Source: Bacillus massiliigorillae
GTDB lineage: Bacteria > Bacillota > Bacilli > Bacillales > DSM-1321
Assembly: GCF_000380245.2 (NCBI RefSeq)
Contig: NZ_HG428741.1
Location: 1,540,267 to 1,604,266, forward strand
Reading direction: 5' to 3'
Length of the DNA stretch: 64,000 nt
The notes under the pieces were generated by a model. It ran no database searches, was not told where the DNA came from, and saw only the letters and a list, made by a program, of their open reading frames with translations. Below, one piece after another: positions 36,601-44,854 of this stretch (its first letter is position 1; the number at the start of each line of letters is the position of its first letter). The translations under genes and the position numbers were made by a program.

Positions 36601-37159
36601 AATGATTGATGCACTAAGCAAATCGGATTTCTATAGACGTGAACCACGTGTAAGAAAATGGTTAAAAGATAAAAATATCGGAACTGTTCATACATTCCAA
36701 GGACAAGGAACAGATGAGGTTATATTCTTGCTTGGTTGCGATAAATCATCTGTAAAGGCGGCAAACTGGGTAAATAAAAATATTGTGAATGTGGCAGCCA
36801 CAAGAGCTAAATACCGTCTATATATTATAGGAGACAAGGAAGTATGGAGTTGTAAGCCTGTGAAAGTTGCACGCGATACAGTTAATAATGAGATATCATC
36901 GGATAATTTGATGACAATGCTATCAGGTTTTGAAAATACAGAGTCAGTTCTGGCACCTGCAATTCAAACTGCTGAAGTCAAAAAAATGGAATTTACAACA
37001 CAGGAAAAGAAGCGCGAGGTAGCGACTTTATCGGGAAACATATCAAAGGTCTGCCCGAAATGCGGAAAACCGCTTGTAGAACGAAAAAGTGAGTATGGAG
37101 TTTTTTATGGATGTAAAGGGTTTCCTAAGTGTAGATATACTGAGAGTACTAAGAAATAA
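33665..37159 (+). CDS. SF1 (Upf1/Dna2-like) helicase with C-terminal topoisomerase zinc finger
   Basis: 1164 residues from an ATG behind AGGAGAG. An N-terminal domain of about 340 residues is unrecognised. Walker A is VNGPPGTGKTTLLKEI (G351 onward). A long insertion (about 480-740) with coiled-coil character follows, then motif II LIVDEAGQAQPQMAVGAL (D795-E796) and motif III GDPKQIEPVV. Motif V is HTFQGQGTDEVIFLLGCD and motif VI NVAATRAKYRLYIIGD. The tail is a four-Cys topoisomerase-type finger (CPKCGKPLVER ... YGCKGFPKCRYT, about 1129-1160). It probably unwinds DNA or RNA. Large stand-alone helicases of this design are frequent in defence islands, which fits its place among IS debris. No nuclease domain is seen. 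Base usage looks somewhat less AT-rich than its flanks, hinting at transfer. Confidence 0.85.
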   Translation: MTNIEKKKVLEILDFWKTIELLNQVDIPQESEDNKKVVKKITRGELIDSSLDKISIFTSLNVPSIDLSDKLKTDKEKFSRFPGEGADLSFLFGRIKRNDMVDYLAKFVKNHDEQPDIAYPKRSEIAWFSFKTDSEGIYQKNSFQLSPLLWAISVWNKKVNGFSLNSIDYDDETKKYDSWLQEAEELFAVLPSVFSDIHNSYVKTITPELPADYIGLFIYDRYKNDEAKDKDENPEDYASLGKSFFLDDIVLLIDEIKAGKFGEGSDYERKVINYILSAHNKTAGIIPANCISISPKEERQKMMNFFQNTLNIKNAPLGKWPAKFMPALMQQVAVNLAIDEKAHTEVFSVNGPPGTGKTTLLKEIVSSNIVKRAELLAEAAHSDPDDAYERCSFTQGPLVSKGYFQYAPSYFKLKNDKINQYGMLVASCNNSAVENITADLPKSDDILKSLEPSKDDDVSVASGLNEVHDLFDVEKSEDIEQIKISGEIKEVRDIYFTRYANKLLNRNDCWGLVSAPFGKRANINKYCVSVLKKFINDYKLNNVREKHRKKYVEQRECFLRQLKIVKELEKELEILCDYAKSLPLTNENISEDDLDRKIKENYAYVMELEESRPRGLFGRLKKDSTRDNLISEKKIEIEVLKKQKDGLSKIASYHNLLSRHSEGAEKLTPIDSSFMDRYVSLDERASTWAQDTNPWFTEHYNREREKLFLYACKLHKEFVISSKSFRQNVINLLIAWDMYDDCDERMGEKDRIDAFPALIQNVFLITPVISTTFASAQTFLRDIKSPGTLGTLIVDEAGQAQPQMAVGALMRCRRAIIVGDPKQIEPVVTEETDMIKSLLTSDLLTPYKDKKISVQGFADYINSYGTFLGEDEEKEWVGCPLTVHRRCIDPMYSISNHLSYEDTMKQQTAPPKENAVKTFILDKSYWINVKGEEQSGNKNHYVPSQGQIVLKLLEEKFKKDSSNIPKLFIITPFTSVKKGMIDALSKSDFYRREPRVRKWLKDKNIGTVHTFQGQGTDEVIFLLGCDKSSVKAANWVNKNIVNVAATRAKYRLYIIGDKEVWSCKPVKVARDTVNNEISSDNLMTMLSGFENTESVLAPAIQTAEVKKMEFTTQEKKREVATLSGNISKVCPKCGKPLVERKSEYGVFYGCKGFPKCRYTESTKK

Positions 37160-37246
37160 AGCTATCCATTAAGACTTCTCGATATGTTTGGCCAAACGTA
37201 GACATACCAAATGAAGTCTCGTGCCATGTGGAATGTATAACCACTA

Positions 37247-37326
37247 TCAAATAGCGATGCAAATTCTGTATGCATCGCTATTTGATTTAAGTGTAATGGC
37301 ATGTCGATGTCTGCTAACCAAATGCT
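37247..37326 (+). terminator. Hairpin terminator within the repeated ~75-nt block (right copy)
   Basis: Perfect 15-bp arms (37247-37261 / 37271-37285, TCAAATAGCGATGCA and its complement) terminate the helicase gene. TCTGCTAACCAAATGCT follows 25 nt later. The same order and spacing occur at 20453-20527. Confidence 0.75.
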
Positions 37327-37624
37327 AACATTTTGCTAACGAAACCTAATAAATTGCATTTAACTTCAGTTAAAGATATTATACATAAGATGAGTGAAAC
37401 GTTGATTTGACGCAGTTTTTTTCTTCTATCGGGAAACATATTACACTTTAAAACTATATGGGCGGCATGATGTAATATGTCTGTTGTATTTACTTAAATA
37501 GAATAAGGTAAACATTACTACATCAATTTATCTATTATCACCATCCAAGGCGAGATGGAGTGAGTAGATAAATATAAGGTACACCCTACCACATCTCCCT
37601 TAATATTCATTTATACAGAATGCA
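37327..37624. other. AT-rich gap, no gene seen
   Basis: It contains a minor hairpin (CCATCCAAGGCGAGATGG near 37542-37559) and otherwise no coding sequence. It leads into the right copy of the 100-bp repeat. Confidence 0.35.
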
Positions 37625-37727
37625 CAAAAATTGCACGGAATTTCTAGAAACAATGGAATTAAGAGACTTATATTGCATAAATAATCATAACTACCTTGAT
37701 TTAACGGACTCTATGGAATCAATTTAT
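37625..37727. repeat. ~100-bp direct repeat, right copy
   Basis: Matches 29399-29500 in the same orientation. In this copy one frame is open (TEFLETMELRDLYCINNHNY), and the left copy encodes a similar peptide, so the repeat may be an old coding segment rather than a bare attachment site. Confidence 0.75.
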
Positions 37728-37778
37728 ACAAAAACACTGAATAAAAGTAAATTTGCAAGATTGACAGGGATGAGGGTT

Positions 37779-37803
37779 TGGGGTTCGAATCCCTCTCGGG
37801 TCA
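37779..37803 (+). other. tRNA 3'-end-like fragment
   Basis: GGGGTTCGAATCCC, followed by TCTCGGGTCA, has the T-loop core (TTCGAAT) and the form of an acceptor 3' strand. No matching 5' half is present, and the T stem does not pair perfectly. This is what integration of a mobile element at a tRNA gene leaves at the far end. The tRNA species is not identifiable here. Confidence 0.45.
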
Positions 37804-37954
37804 TTTAAAATAAATCGCTTGGGATTAGCAACAAATCAACCTTATAAGTTCGAGGGAAAAGGTCAGTTCTGGGTTCTATGAAATCTTTTTGGGCTATCAG
37901 TTTGCGCTACGCTACAAGGATATTTTGTAGGGTATATCACTCATACAGGAATAA

Positions 37955-38209
37955 ATAAGGTTAAAATCATCGATAAAACTGGTAATATTTCGAATCAAAA
38001 AGGATGATTTAACAAACTTTTCACCATACATAATAGACGTTGCTAAAGAAATGGATGATGATCTTGATACTACTATTCAATATTACAATCAAGCTATGTG
38101 GGAACAGAAGGAATCTCTACAAAAGCTATATGAAGCCTATGCTCAAGAAATAGAGGAACGTGTAATGCAGATTGATAAGCTTAAGAGTTTCGGCTTTACT
38201 ATTAAGTAA
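37955..38209 (+). pseudogene. Orphan coding fragment, C-terminal
   Basis: An open frame without a start codon encodes a helical, acidic tail (DLTNFSPYIIDVAKEMDDDL, then WEQKESLQKLYEAYAQEIEE and DKLKSFGFTIK). A neighbouring frame upstream (GINKVKIIDKTGNISNQKG) suggests a frameshift. I do not recognise it. Confidence 0.35.
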
Positions 38210-38492
38210 TGGAAGCCTTCTAACTCATAAGTTTTGTGAATGTACGTGGAACTGACAAGGGCCACTCCCTAATTAATCATCATTCATTATAATAGTTACT
38301 ATTTATTATTTTAAGATAGTATTTCAACTTAACTAGAATAAAATTAAAATTACCAATTTAAATGGTGATGATGTACAAATTCATATCATTTAGCTTAATG
38401 ACTTTCTCCGTTAACCCTAACCTTTTTTTTTCGAATTTTTGGGATTTAAATATCAATATTTTACGAAATACAAAGTTGACTGAGTTTATAAA
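38210..38492. other. Very AT-rich gap, no gene seen
   Basis: No ORF with a ribosome site. It lies between the orphan fragment and the terminator of the minus-strand gene. Confidence 0.3.
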
Positions 38493-38516
38493 CAAAAAAC
38501 TCTTCATTAGGAAGAG
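38493..38516 (-). terminator. Terminator of the minus-strand secreted-protein gene
   Basis: On the minus strand CTCTTC and GAAGAG pair around CTAAT and are followed by six Ts. Confidence 0.65.
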
Positions 38517-38528
38517 AGAAATGATTAA

Positions 38529-39224
38529 TTAATAGAGTAAATAATATTTATGATAGATTTTGTTGTATTCATCTGTAGAAATTTCAAATTTGTCTTTAAC
38601 AGCATTTAAAACTAAAATGTCATCTTCTTTGGGATGATAATCCCTACCATTTGAGGTTAATATTTTAAAAAAGTGAAGAGAATAATTAAAAATGTCAATA
38701 TCCTTATATCCGTGAACTATTTCTACTTCATATGGCGAAGAAAGCTCTTTAGGTTCTTTAAGTTCCGATGACGTAAAAATCACTTTTTTGTTTAGTAAAA
38801 GTTTACTTTCATCTGAGTATACCAATTTTTCATTTTTTAGTTTGTTGATGTATTTGAATGAATTAATTTTAGTATTTGCTGTTAGTTTAATAGTAATACA
38901 GTATAAATTATATTTTTTATAATCATGAAATAAGAAATAACGTAAATCTCTACTGAATTTTTCAAGAAGTACGAATTGACCGCGTGCTTCCATATTATTA
39001 AATAAATTAGGAACTTCTAAGTTGATTTGTATTTCATTTTTGATAATTTTAACTTCTGGATTCCTAAAAAAATCATCAAAATAATCTTTTTTTATTATAC
39101 TCTCTGAAAGATTCGATACTATTTGTATTGTTTTATTGGATTTATAAGTAGGTATAGTGTATGCAGAGAGAGTAAATGTAAGTAAAAGTAATATAGGTAG
39201 CAGACAAATAAATTTTTTTTTCAT
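38529..39224 (-). CDS. Hypothetical secreted protein, 231 aa
   Basis: An N-terminal signal peptide is evident (MKKKFICLLPILLLLTFTLS followed by AYTIP; cleavage near residue 22). The mature part is Lys/Asn/Tyr-rich and mixes helices and strands (KIIKNEIQINLEVPNLF, YNLYCITIKLTANTK). No catalytic motif or anchor is recognised. GAGGAG lies 8 nt before the ATG. Monocistronic, with its own terminator. AT content is high even for this window. Function unknown. Confidence 0.65.
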   Translation of the reverse strand: MKKKFICLLPILLLLTFTLSAYTIPTYKSNKTIQIVSNLSESIIKKDYFDDFFRNPEVKIIKNEIQINLEVPNLFNNMEARGQFVLLEKFSRDLRYFLFHDYKKYNLYCITIKLTANTKINSFKYINKLKNEKLVYSDESKLLLNKKVIFTSSELKEPKELSSPYEVEIVHGYKDIDIFNYSLHFFKILTSNGRDYHPKEDDILVLNAVKDKFEISTDEYNKIYHKYYLLY

Positions 39225-39578
39225 TAATTACTCCTCTTCCTTATATGTTTAATAATTGAGAAAAACAAAAATAGTATAAAAAAAAGTTGTGTTCAAAGTG
39301 TGTGATTTGTTAGAAGTTTTCTAATTTTGGTTTTGTTTCAGAAAACAAAAGAGTAAATTTTGAAATGTTTCTAATGGATTAGAGAATAGGGGATATCATT
39401 TTAAAGAGATATCCGCCGATTTAGTGGTGGAGTTTAAAAGCAATATTTATCACGAATTGTTCCATGGTAGTAGGTATTTTGACGGATGACATTGGTTAAC
39501 GTGTTGCAGATTTAATGAATTTAGGGACAAAGAATTATTATTACTTTTTACCAGTCGATTGATTTTAATATTAAGAAT

Positions 39579-39596
39579 ATTTCATTATAATGAAAT
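39579..39596. promoter_or_regulatory. 18-bp perfect palindrome containing TATAAT, before the lipoprotein gene
   Basis: ATTTCATTATAATGAAAT reads the same on both strands and embeds a consensus -10 hexamer (39586-39591). It lies about 80 bp before the lipoprotein start. A repressor bound here would cover the promoter. No good -35 is visible. Confidence 0.45.
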
Positions 39597-39677
39597 TGAC
39601 AGATGACTTACAGAAAAGTTGGCTTGTATTCTGTAAATTCCAATATGGCAGACAATAAAACATCGGGGGAAAACTAT

Positions 39678-40490
39678 ATGAAGAAATTATTATCGCTATG
39701 TCTTAGCTCTATTGTGATTATGGGTGTATTAGCAGGTTGTGGTAACGATAATACAACTTCTAAGGATGAAGGCGAAAAACAATCTGAAACAAAGGCTGAT
39801 ACTGAAAAACAAGCTAGTGAAGATGTAGAAGTTGATAAAGAAGAAAAACAAACGGACGAAGACAAAGCAGTGGAAGACACAACAGAAACGACTGCCGAAG
39901 TAACAAACTCAGTGGATTTTACTCAAGCACTAGATCCTAAAAAACCAGTACCATTTGGTGAATATATGAATTTTGGTATGTATGCTGTGGAAGATAGTAA
40001 ATATCATACAGTTTATGTAAAGCTAAACAAAATTACTAGCGAAAGTGACGACGCTGAGTATGTAAAGAAGGCAATTGCTGAAAACAATGCGGAAGGTTAT
40101 GATTTTGATGAAATCAATAGAGAAGCATTAGGTTTACCTGATGATGTTGAATTAAACGTACTTGACTATGAAGTTGTTATTCCTAAAGATTTCCCTGCAC
40201 CAGAGTACGGTATCTCTGGACTAAAAGTAGATTTCCTAGCTGAAAATATCGAGGGAGGTGGCATTCCAAGCAATAACGGGAATGCGGTCTATTTAAGCTT
40301 AGGTATGGGTGATGAGCTACTAAGTACAGGTGCTAGGGATAAAATATATATGCCGGGCAATACGTATAAATTACGAGGATATTTTAAAATGGTAAAAGGT
40401 TATGATCAATATGTAATCCAAGTATCTGCTTTTCCTGACGGAAGCAAAGATTCTAGTGGATTAAAAGATGCCTACTTTGATATTAAATAA
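39678..40490 (+). CDS. Hypothetical lipoprotein, 270 aa
   Basis: The start is the ATG at 39678 behind GGGGGAAA; an upstream in-frame ATG has no site. A signal peptide ends in a lipobox (VLAGC, Cys at about residue 20). A strongly acidic, Lys/Glu/Asp/Thr-rich linker of about 60 residues (EKQTDEDKAVEDTTETTAEV) follows, and then a compact domain of about 190 residues with many strands (PFGEYMNFGMYAVEDSKYHT ... YKLRGYFKMVKGYDQYVIQV). It is membrane-anchored on the outer face. The fold resembles small Ig-like/NTF2-like lipoproteins of Bacilli, but I cannot name it. A good terminator follows about 275 nt downstream. Confidence 0.75.
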   Translation: MKKLLSLCLSSIVIMGVLAGCGNDNTTSKDEGEKQSETKADTEKQASEDVEVDKEEKQTDEDKAVEDTTETTAEVTNSVDFTQALDPKKPVPFGEYMNFGMYAVEDSKYHTVYVKLNKITSESDDAEYVKKAIAENNAEGYDFDEINREALGLPDDVELNVLDYEVVIPKDFPAPEYGISGLKVDFLAENIEGGGIPSNNGNAVYLSLGMGDELLSTGARDKIYMPGNTYKLRGYFKMVKGYDQYVIQVSAFPDGSKDSSGLKDAYFDIK

Positions 40491-40765
40491 GGATTATGAG
40501 TCGTTAAAGGTATAGATATAATTGATTAACTCTATGCATTACAACTCTATTATTGATTACTTTGATTTTGTATTAGGTTAAATAAGAAGAGATTACAAGG
40601 TTAAATTTAATTTAATGTTTAGTAAAATAAGCTAGGATGCCATTACTCAGAAACCCTCTTGCTGTCCAATAAAAGTATGTGAATTGAAAAGTTCTCGTAG
40701 GGTAAGCCAACTTAATAATTATTTTGCGAATAAATGTACTTAAACTGTCGGGTACATCACTTCAA
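40491..40765. other. Gap between lipoprotein gene and its hairpin
   Basis: AT-rich; no ORF worth listing. Confidence 0.3.
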
Positions 40766-40793
40766 AAAAAGGAGCTGATTACAGCTCCTTTTT
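40766..40793 (+). terminator. Intrinsic terminator
   Basis: AAAAAGGAGCTG / CAGCTCCTTTTT with a 4-nt loop: a textbook stem and T tail. Confidence 0.8.
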
Positions 40794-40989
40794 GCTATTC
40801 AACAAGATAAGAATATAGATACCAAGTTGCGTTGTATCATGAAGTATTAACTCTTTTTGTTGAAGTTCTTATCACATCTGAATACGAAAACTAAGAGGAA
40901 AAGATGAAAGTAGTTACGTACCAAGAGATAAAAGATATGAGGTTAAAAATGTGATTCTGTTATGTAGTCCCAGCGAAACGGTATTGTTT

Positions 40990-41973
40990 CTATCCGATGT
41001 ATTGTCGACAGCTTATTGGAGCGTTATACATGGCAGAGTAAAAAAGGGAGATACAGTTGTACCGTTCTAACTGTTCTTCATACGCATGTACGACAACAGT
41101 CTGTAATGGTAATAGTGCAAATAAATCTCTAGCTATGCGTATTGTACAGCTACAAATATAATCCTGCTGCAAATCAAAGTATTTCGTTTTAGTCATTTGC
41201 TTTACTGATAATTTTCCTGTTTGTGTTAGTTTCTTTTCTTCAGTTGGGATGACTTTATCAGAATGTGCATCAAATTCAACTTCTAAATATGAAGCGTCGT
41301 CCGTTGAAAATTCAAATCCACTACCAAATTCACTCAAATCACCTAGTGGATTCATTTCTTCAATTACTCCAAAATATGTGTCAATATCACCATTTAACAC
41401 TTTATCAGCTATGGACACAAGGTTCTCCCACGTTTTGTATTCTTCTTCATCCTGTTTTTTAGCCTGTTGTATTTCTGCTGCTAATTAATTTTGTACTTTT
41501 TCTTCTCTTTTAAATAACCAATCGGTAAATTTTAATTTGTGATTTTCACTTTTGTTTTTTGCTTCTAATTCATGTCGCCCAATTTCTCCTAATTCATATG
41601 GAGGTTTGCTGTTTACTATTTGTGTCCAATCTACATAGTCATCACATTCTTTATGAATAGTTTTTACTAATTCACATTGATTTTCAAATACATTAACTTC
41701 AAATTGAGCTTTTTCTCTTTCTTGCGCTTGTCTAATAGCTTTTTGTTGTGCTTGTAGAGTATTACGTGTTTGATATACTTTTGTTTTATGGTTTTTTGAA
41801 GAAGAATAAGATAAACCTGAACCAGGTATACCTACAGTTGTAGTTGATCGACCTCTGCTATTGATACTATAACGCAATCCATTTCCTCCAAAACTTAGAC
41901 CTGTACTTTTTGTATCAACGTTTAAACGAACTCCTGGAGCGATTTTAAAGCTTTTGCGGAATCGTAGTCCCAT
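40990..41973 (-). pseudogene. DUF4236-domain protein interrupted by an in-frame stop
   Basis: From the ATG at 41973 the protein opens with the DUF4236 signature (GLRFRKSFKIAPGVRLNVD, then TTTVGIPGSGLSYSS) followed by a helical region. A TAA at 41485-41487 ends it at 162 residues, but the same frame continues coding (LAAEIQQAKKQDEEEYKTWE ... EMNPLGDLSEFGSGFEF ... DYICSCTIRIARDLFALLPL) to 40990. The intact relative would be about 330 residues or more. The extreme C-terminus also looks truncated. Function of the family is unknown. Confidence 0.7.
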
Positions 41974-42122
41974 ATGAATCCCTCTCTTTATGGCTAAAAT
42001 TCACTATTATAATTATCATAATTCATTATCAATTTAGTGTAAACGAATACACAAATCGACATATTTCGACTAATAATCTGTGTTATAAGTAGTAGATATG
42101 TATTTATGAAGGGGAGAAATAT

Positions 42123-43170
42123 ATGAGGAAAAAGATATTTTTAGCTAGTAGTATTTGTTGCATTTTATTACTACCAAGCTTAGCGTCCGCTCATCCAGGA
42201 AGAACGGATTCTAACGGAGGGCATTACTGTAGAACAAATTGTGCGAAATGGGGATTAGAGACAGGGGGAATATCATTACCATAATGGAGGAGGCTTTAGT
42301 GGTGGTTCGGCATCAGGAGGATACAGCTCACCATCACCAACTCCGGAGCCTAAGCCAGAACCATTGGTAGATGAAAATCAAGTGAAAGCAGATCAATATT
42401 ATTCTACTGCACAAACATATTACTTAGCAGGAAAGTATAAAGAAGCATTAGATGAAGTTGAAAATATTTATCCATTAGATAGAAATATAAATAAAGCTAA
42501 TGAAATTGTGAATAATTCATTAAACTCGATTTATAAGCAAGCTGAGTTAGAATTTGCTGCTCAAAAGTTTTATGATGCTAAAAATGACTTAACTTATATT
42601 TTTAGTGGATATGAACACTCTAATTCTCAAATGAAACAAAAAGCGAAGGCTCTTTTCGATAAAATAGTAAAAGAAGAAGAGTTTCAAGATAAGCTGTCTA
42701 AAGCGAGAAGTGCAAAGGATAGTAAGAATTATGAGGAAACTATCACATTATTGAATAGTTTACAAAAGGAAAATAAATTGGATGTAGTATCTAATTTATA
42801 TAATGATACAGTCAAAGAACTACAAAAAGAAGCTGAAACTTCATTTAATAATAAAGATTACAAAGTTGCCAAAAAGCATTATAAGTTATTAAGCGCTATA
42901 ACTTCTGTTCCGTCATTAAAATCACAATATGCAAAAAGAATTAAACTTATGCAAAATGAAGAGATAATACAAACTATGCTTGGTATTGAGAAAGATGATA
43001 TAGAAAAAAATTCTCTTTTTGAACATCTAATGATAGAGGAAAATGAAACTCCATATAACAAGAATATAATACAGTCATTAATTGATTTACTTACCCCAAA
43101 TGATCTGGATTTTATTTTTGATGTGAATATAAAGGACTTATTTAAAGGAGTAAATAGAGATGCGAGTTGA
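42123..43170 (+). pseudogene. Secreted YHYH-domain/TPR protein with a G-run frameshift
   Basis: From the ATG at 42123 (behind GAAGGGGAG): a signal peptide (FLASSICCILLLPSLASAH) and the YHYH-domain opening HPGRTDSNGGHYCRTNCAKW. A run of five Gs at 42264-42268 puts the frame out. Deleting one G restores ETGEYHYHNGGG, a Gly/Ser/Pro-rich linker and a helical TPR-like domain (YYSTAQTYYLAGKYKEALDE) to the stop at 43168-43170. The whole protein would be about 348 residues. It may be a genuine frameshift, a slippery tract or a sequencing error; everything else is in good order. Confidence 0.7.
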
Positions 43171-43777
43171 AGTATCAAGAAAAACAAGGTATTTTGAAAG
43201 AGCATGGTTTATGTGGTTGTGGCTAATTATTCTTCCTCCTTTGGGGTTAATTTTATTATGGAGACAAGGTAGATTTTCAAAACCTAAAAGAATTATTATT
43301 TCTATTATAGCGGTTGCGTATTTTTTATTACCAATAATAGCTGTAAATGCTGTAACATTACCTCTCTTTAAGAACCATAGTGAATTAGTTTCAGCATTTA
43401 ATCAGACAAAGAAAGAATTGAATTTATCGAATGAAATTACTGAAATCTCTAAAGATAGTAATGTTGAATCATTTAAAATAGACAAAGATGTTACATTAAT
43501 AGAGAATTTGGATGATAGCAATCAAATTCATGAATTAATTATGATTGGTCAAGGAGAAGGGATCAACATAATTACAAGTCTTGCATTATTGATAGGAATG
43601 ACTAATCCTGAGATAAGTAAGGATGAAATAGGGGATGTATTAAAAGACCTAAAGGTATTTGACAAGGATTTTGAATACAACAAAAACGAAACAGAAATAG
43701 AGCTTAATAAAGTAAGATATAATTTGAAATATGATCAAACAAAGGGAGTAATCTTCAGTGTCTCAAAAGTAAATTAA
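43160..43777 (+). CDS. Membrane protein of unknown function, 205 aa
   Basis: It overlaps the end of the YHYH/TPR frame by 11 nt and has GGAGTAAATAGAG upstream, so it is translationally linked to it. Two close transmembrane helices (about 15-34 WFMWLWLIILPPLGLILLW and 45-66 IIISIIAVAYFLLPIIAV) are followed by an extracytoplasmic domain of about 140 residues (HSELVSAFNQTKKELNL ... GEGINIITSLALLIG). Such short membrane partners occur beside secreted TPR proteins. I do not recognise a family. Confidence 0.65.
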   Translation: MRVEVSRKTRYFERAWFMWLWLIILPPLGLILLWRQGRFSKPKRIIISIIAVAYFLLPIIAVNAVTLPLFKNHSELVSAFNQTKKELNLSNEITEISKDSNVESFKIDKDVTLIENLDDSNQIHELIMIGQGEGINIITSLALLIGMTNPEISKDEIGDVLKDLKVFDKDFEYNKNETEIELNKVRYNLKYDQTKGVIFSVSKVN

Positions 43778-43782
43778 TTTAT

Positions 43783-43812
43783 TGGCTCTTCCAAAAATGG
43801 TAGGGCTTTTTT
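43783..43812 (+). terminator. Hairpin with long T run
   Basis: GGCTCTTCC and GGTAGGGCT form an imperfect stem followed by seven Ts. Confidence 0.55.
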
Positions 43813-43860
43813 TATATAATATATTTGAGTATTTTGAATATTAGAAAGGGGATAGAGAAA

Positions 43861-43993
43861 TGAAACAAATTAATAAGGGGTTACTAGTACTACTCACATT
43901 ATTTCTATCATTCAGCTTAATAATTACAACTCAAGCGAGTGCAGCACTCCTCCAAAGCCTAAAAAAATAAACCCGACTGCTAGCATAATGTAG
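43861..43993 (+). pseudogene. Secreted-protein stub (signal peptide only)
   Basis: AAAGGGGATAGAG precedes an ATG encoding a clean signal peptide (GLLVLLTLFLSFSLIITTQ followed by ASAA). Two extra bases right after it shift the frame; the correct frame continues PPKPKKINPTASIM to a TAG. Either the mature part was lost or this is all that remains of a short secreted peptide. Confidence 0.5.
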
Positions 43994-44408
43994 GTAAATC
44001 TATGATAGTAACTACCAATTAAGTTTTCAACTATCGTTATTACTCTATCCTCTTTGAGATATTCTAAGAACTCTTCATTTTAATAAAATTTAATCTGAGC
44101 GTAATGCATTACGGATTGCGATAAGTGCTGATATTTTATATGCTATTGTGCTATCTATTTTGGCATCAATAAAAAAGAAGAGCTAAAACATTCAAAACGC
44201 AACAATATCTAAAATCAGAGCATAAAAAGAGAAAAGACTTTATCAGTCTTCTTTTCAAAAAAAGCACATAGAATTTATTGAAATGAGTATATTAACCTTA
44301 TATCTTATTTAGATTTGCTAAATCCAACTATTTTCTCTAGATGGGATTAGTGTACATAGTACATTCCTTACTAGATACTTCTTTTTATTGAGAAGTATCT
44401 ATTTTACT
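43994..44408. other. Gap with one weak hairpin, no gene seen
   Basis: A hairpin near 44230-44257 (GAAAAGAC / GTCTTCTTTTC) is the only structure noted. A run of minor frames gives nothing assignable. Confidence 0.35.
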
Positions 44409-44648
44409 TTAATAGGGCATTTCCAACGCCTTTGTTGCTGTGTTTACCTCATTTTGAAGAAGCTTCTTTAAATCATAGGCTGGATATAGTCCTTTTTCGT
44501 ACATATAATTAAAGATTTTTGCATGCCAATTTTTTAGATGTTTTATTAATATTTCTCTTAACACAGGTGTAGCTGTTTCGGTAATGGCCGCTGCATAATT
44601 CTTAACAGCAGTCTTAGACATCCATAGTATATTTCCCTGCTGGGTCAT
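44409..44648 (-). CDS. CotF-like spore coat protein
   Basis: 79 residues matching the CotF/YraD helical family: KTAVKNYAAAITETATPVLR, EILIKHLKN, then KIFNYMYEKGLYPAYDLKKL. Such proteins form helical bundles in the outer spore layers. The ATG at 44648 has no clear ribosome site and lies directly at the edge of a dispersed hairpin repeat, so the 5' end may have been truncated. A short deletion relative to other members is likely in the middle (KHLKNWHAKIF). Family members range from about 60 to 160 residues. Confidence 0.6.
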   Translation of the reverse strand: MTQQGNILWMSKTAVKNYAAAITETATPVLREILIKHLKNWHAKIFNYMYEKGLYPAYDLKKLLQNEVNTATKALEMPY

Positions 44649-44699
44649 AAGCCGTTCTTGAAAACCAAAATCGGGTTTTCAAGAACGGCTCGTCTTATG
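44646..44699. repeat. CATAAG...CTTATG hairpin repeat, copy 1
   Basis: CATAAG, then perfect 17-bp arms (44650-44666 / 44674-44690, AGCCGTTCTTGAAAACC and its complement), then CGTCTTATG. Two related units lie at 58540-58690. A short ACCGGTGACGGTTTTT unit follows at 44762, as ACCGGTGCCGTTTTTTT does after the later copies. Confidence 0.7.
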
Positions 44700-44832
44700 C
44701 CTGCCGCGTGTCTCCTTATTTGATTAGAAGCTAAAACAAGAAGTAAATTCTAAATCCAAAAGGACCGGTGACGGTTTTTCTTATTGAAAAGAAATTGTTT
44801 TTGTGAAATGATATTACTATGAGTTTTTGAAA

Positions 44833-44849
44833 TCATGTTCTAAATTATC
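44833..44849. promoter_or_regulatory. Ter-like sequence upstream of rtp (candidate)
   Basis: TCATGTTCTAAATTATC agrees with the core half-site of B. subtilis replication terminators (recalled as CTATGTACTAAATATTC) at 12 of 17 positions. In B. subtilis, Ter sites overlap the rtp promoter and mediate autorepression. The match is suggestive only. Confidence 0.35.
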
Positions 44850-44854
44850 AACAG

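Noticed and set aside
37620..37808. 62-codon ORF spanning the right 100-bp repeat and the tRNA-like fragment
   Set aside because: No ribosome site; it crosses a repeat and a tRNA-like sequence, so it is unlikely to be a gene as such.
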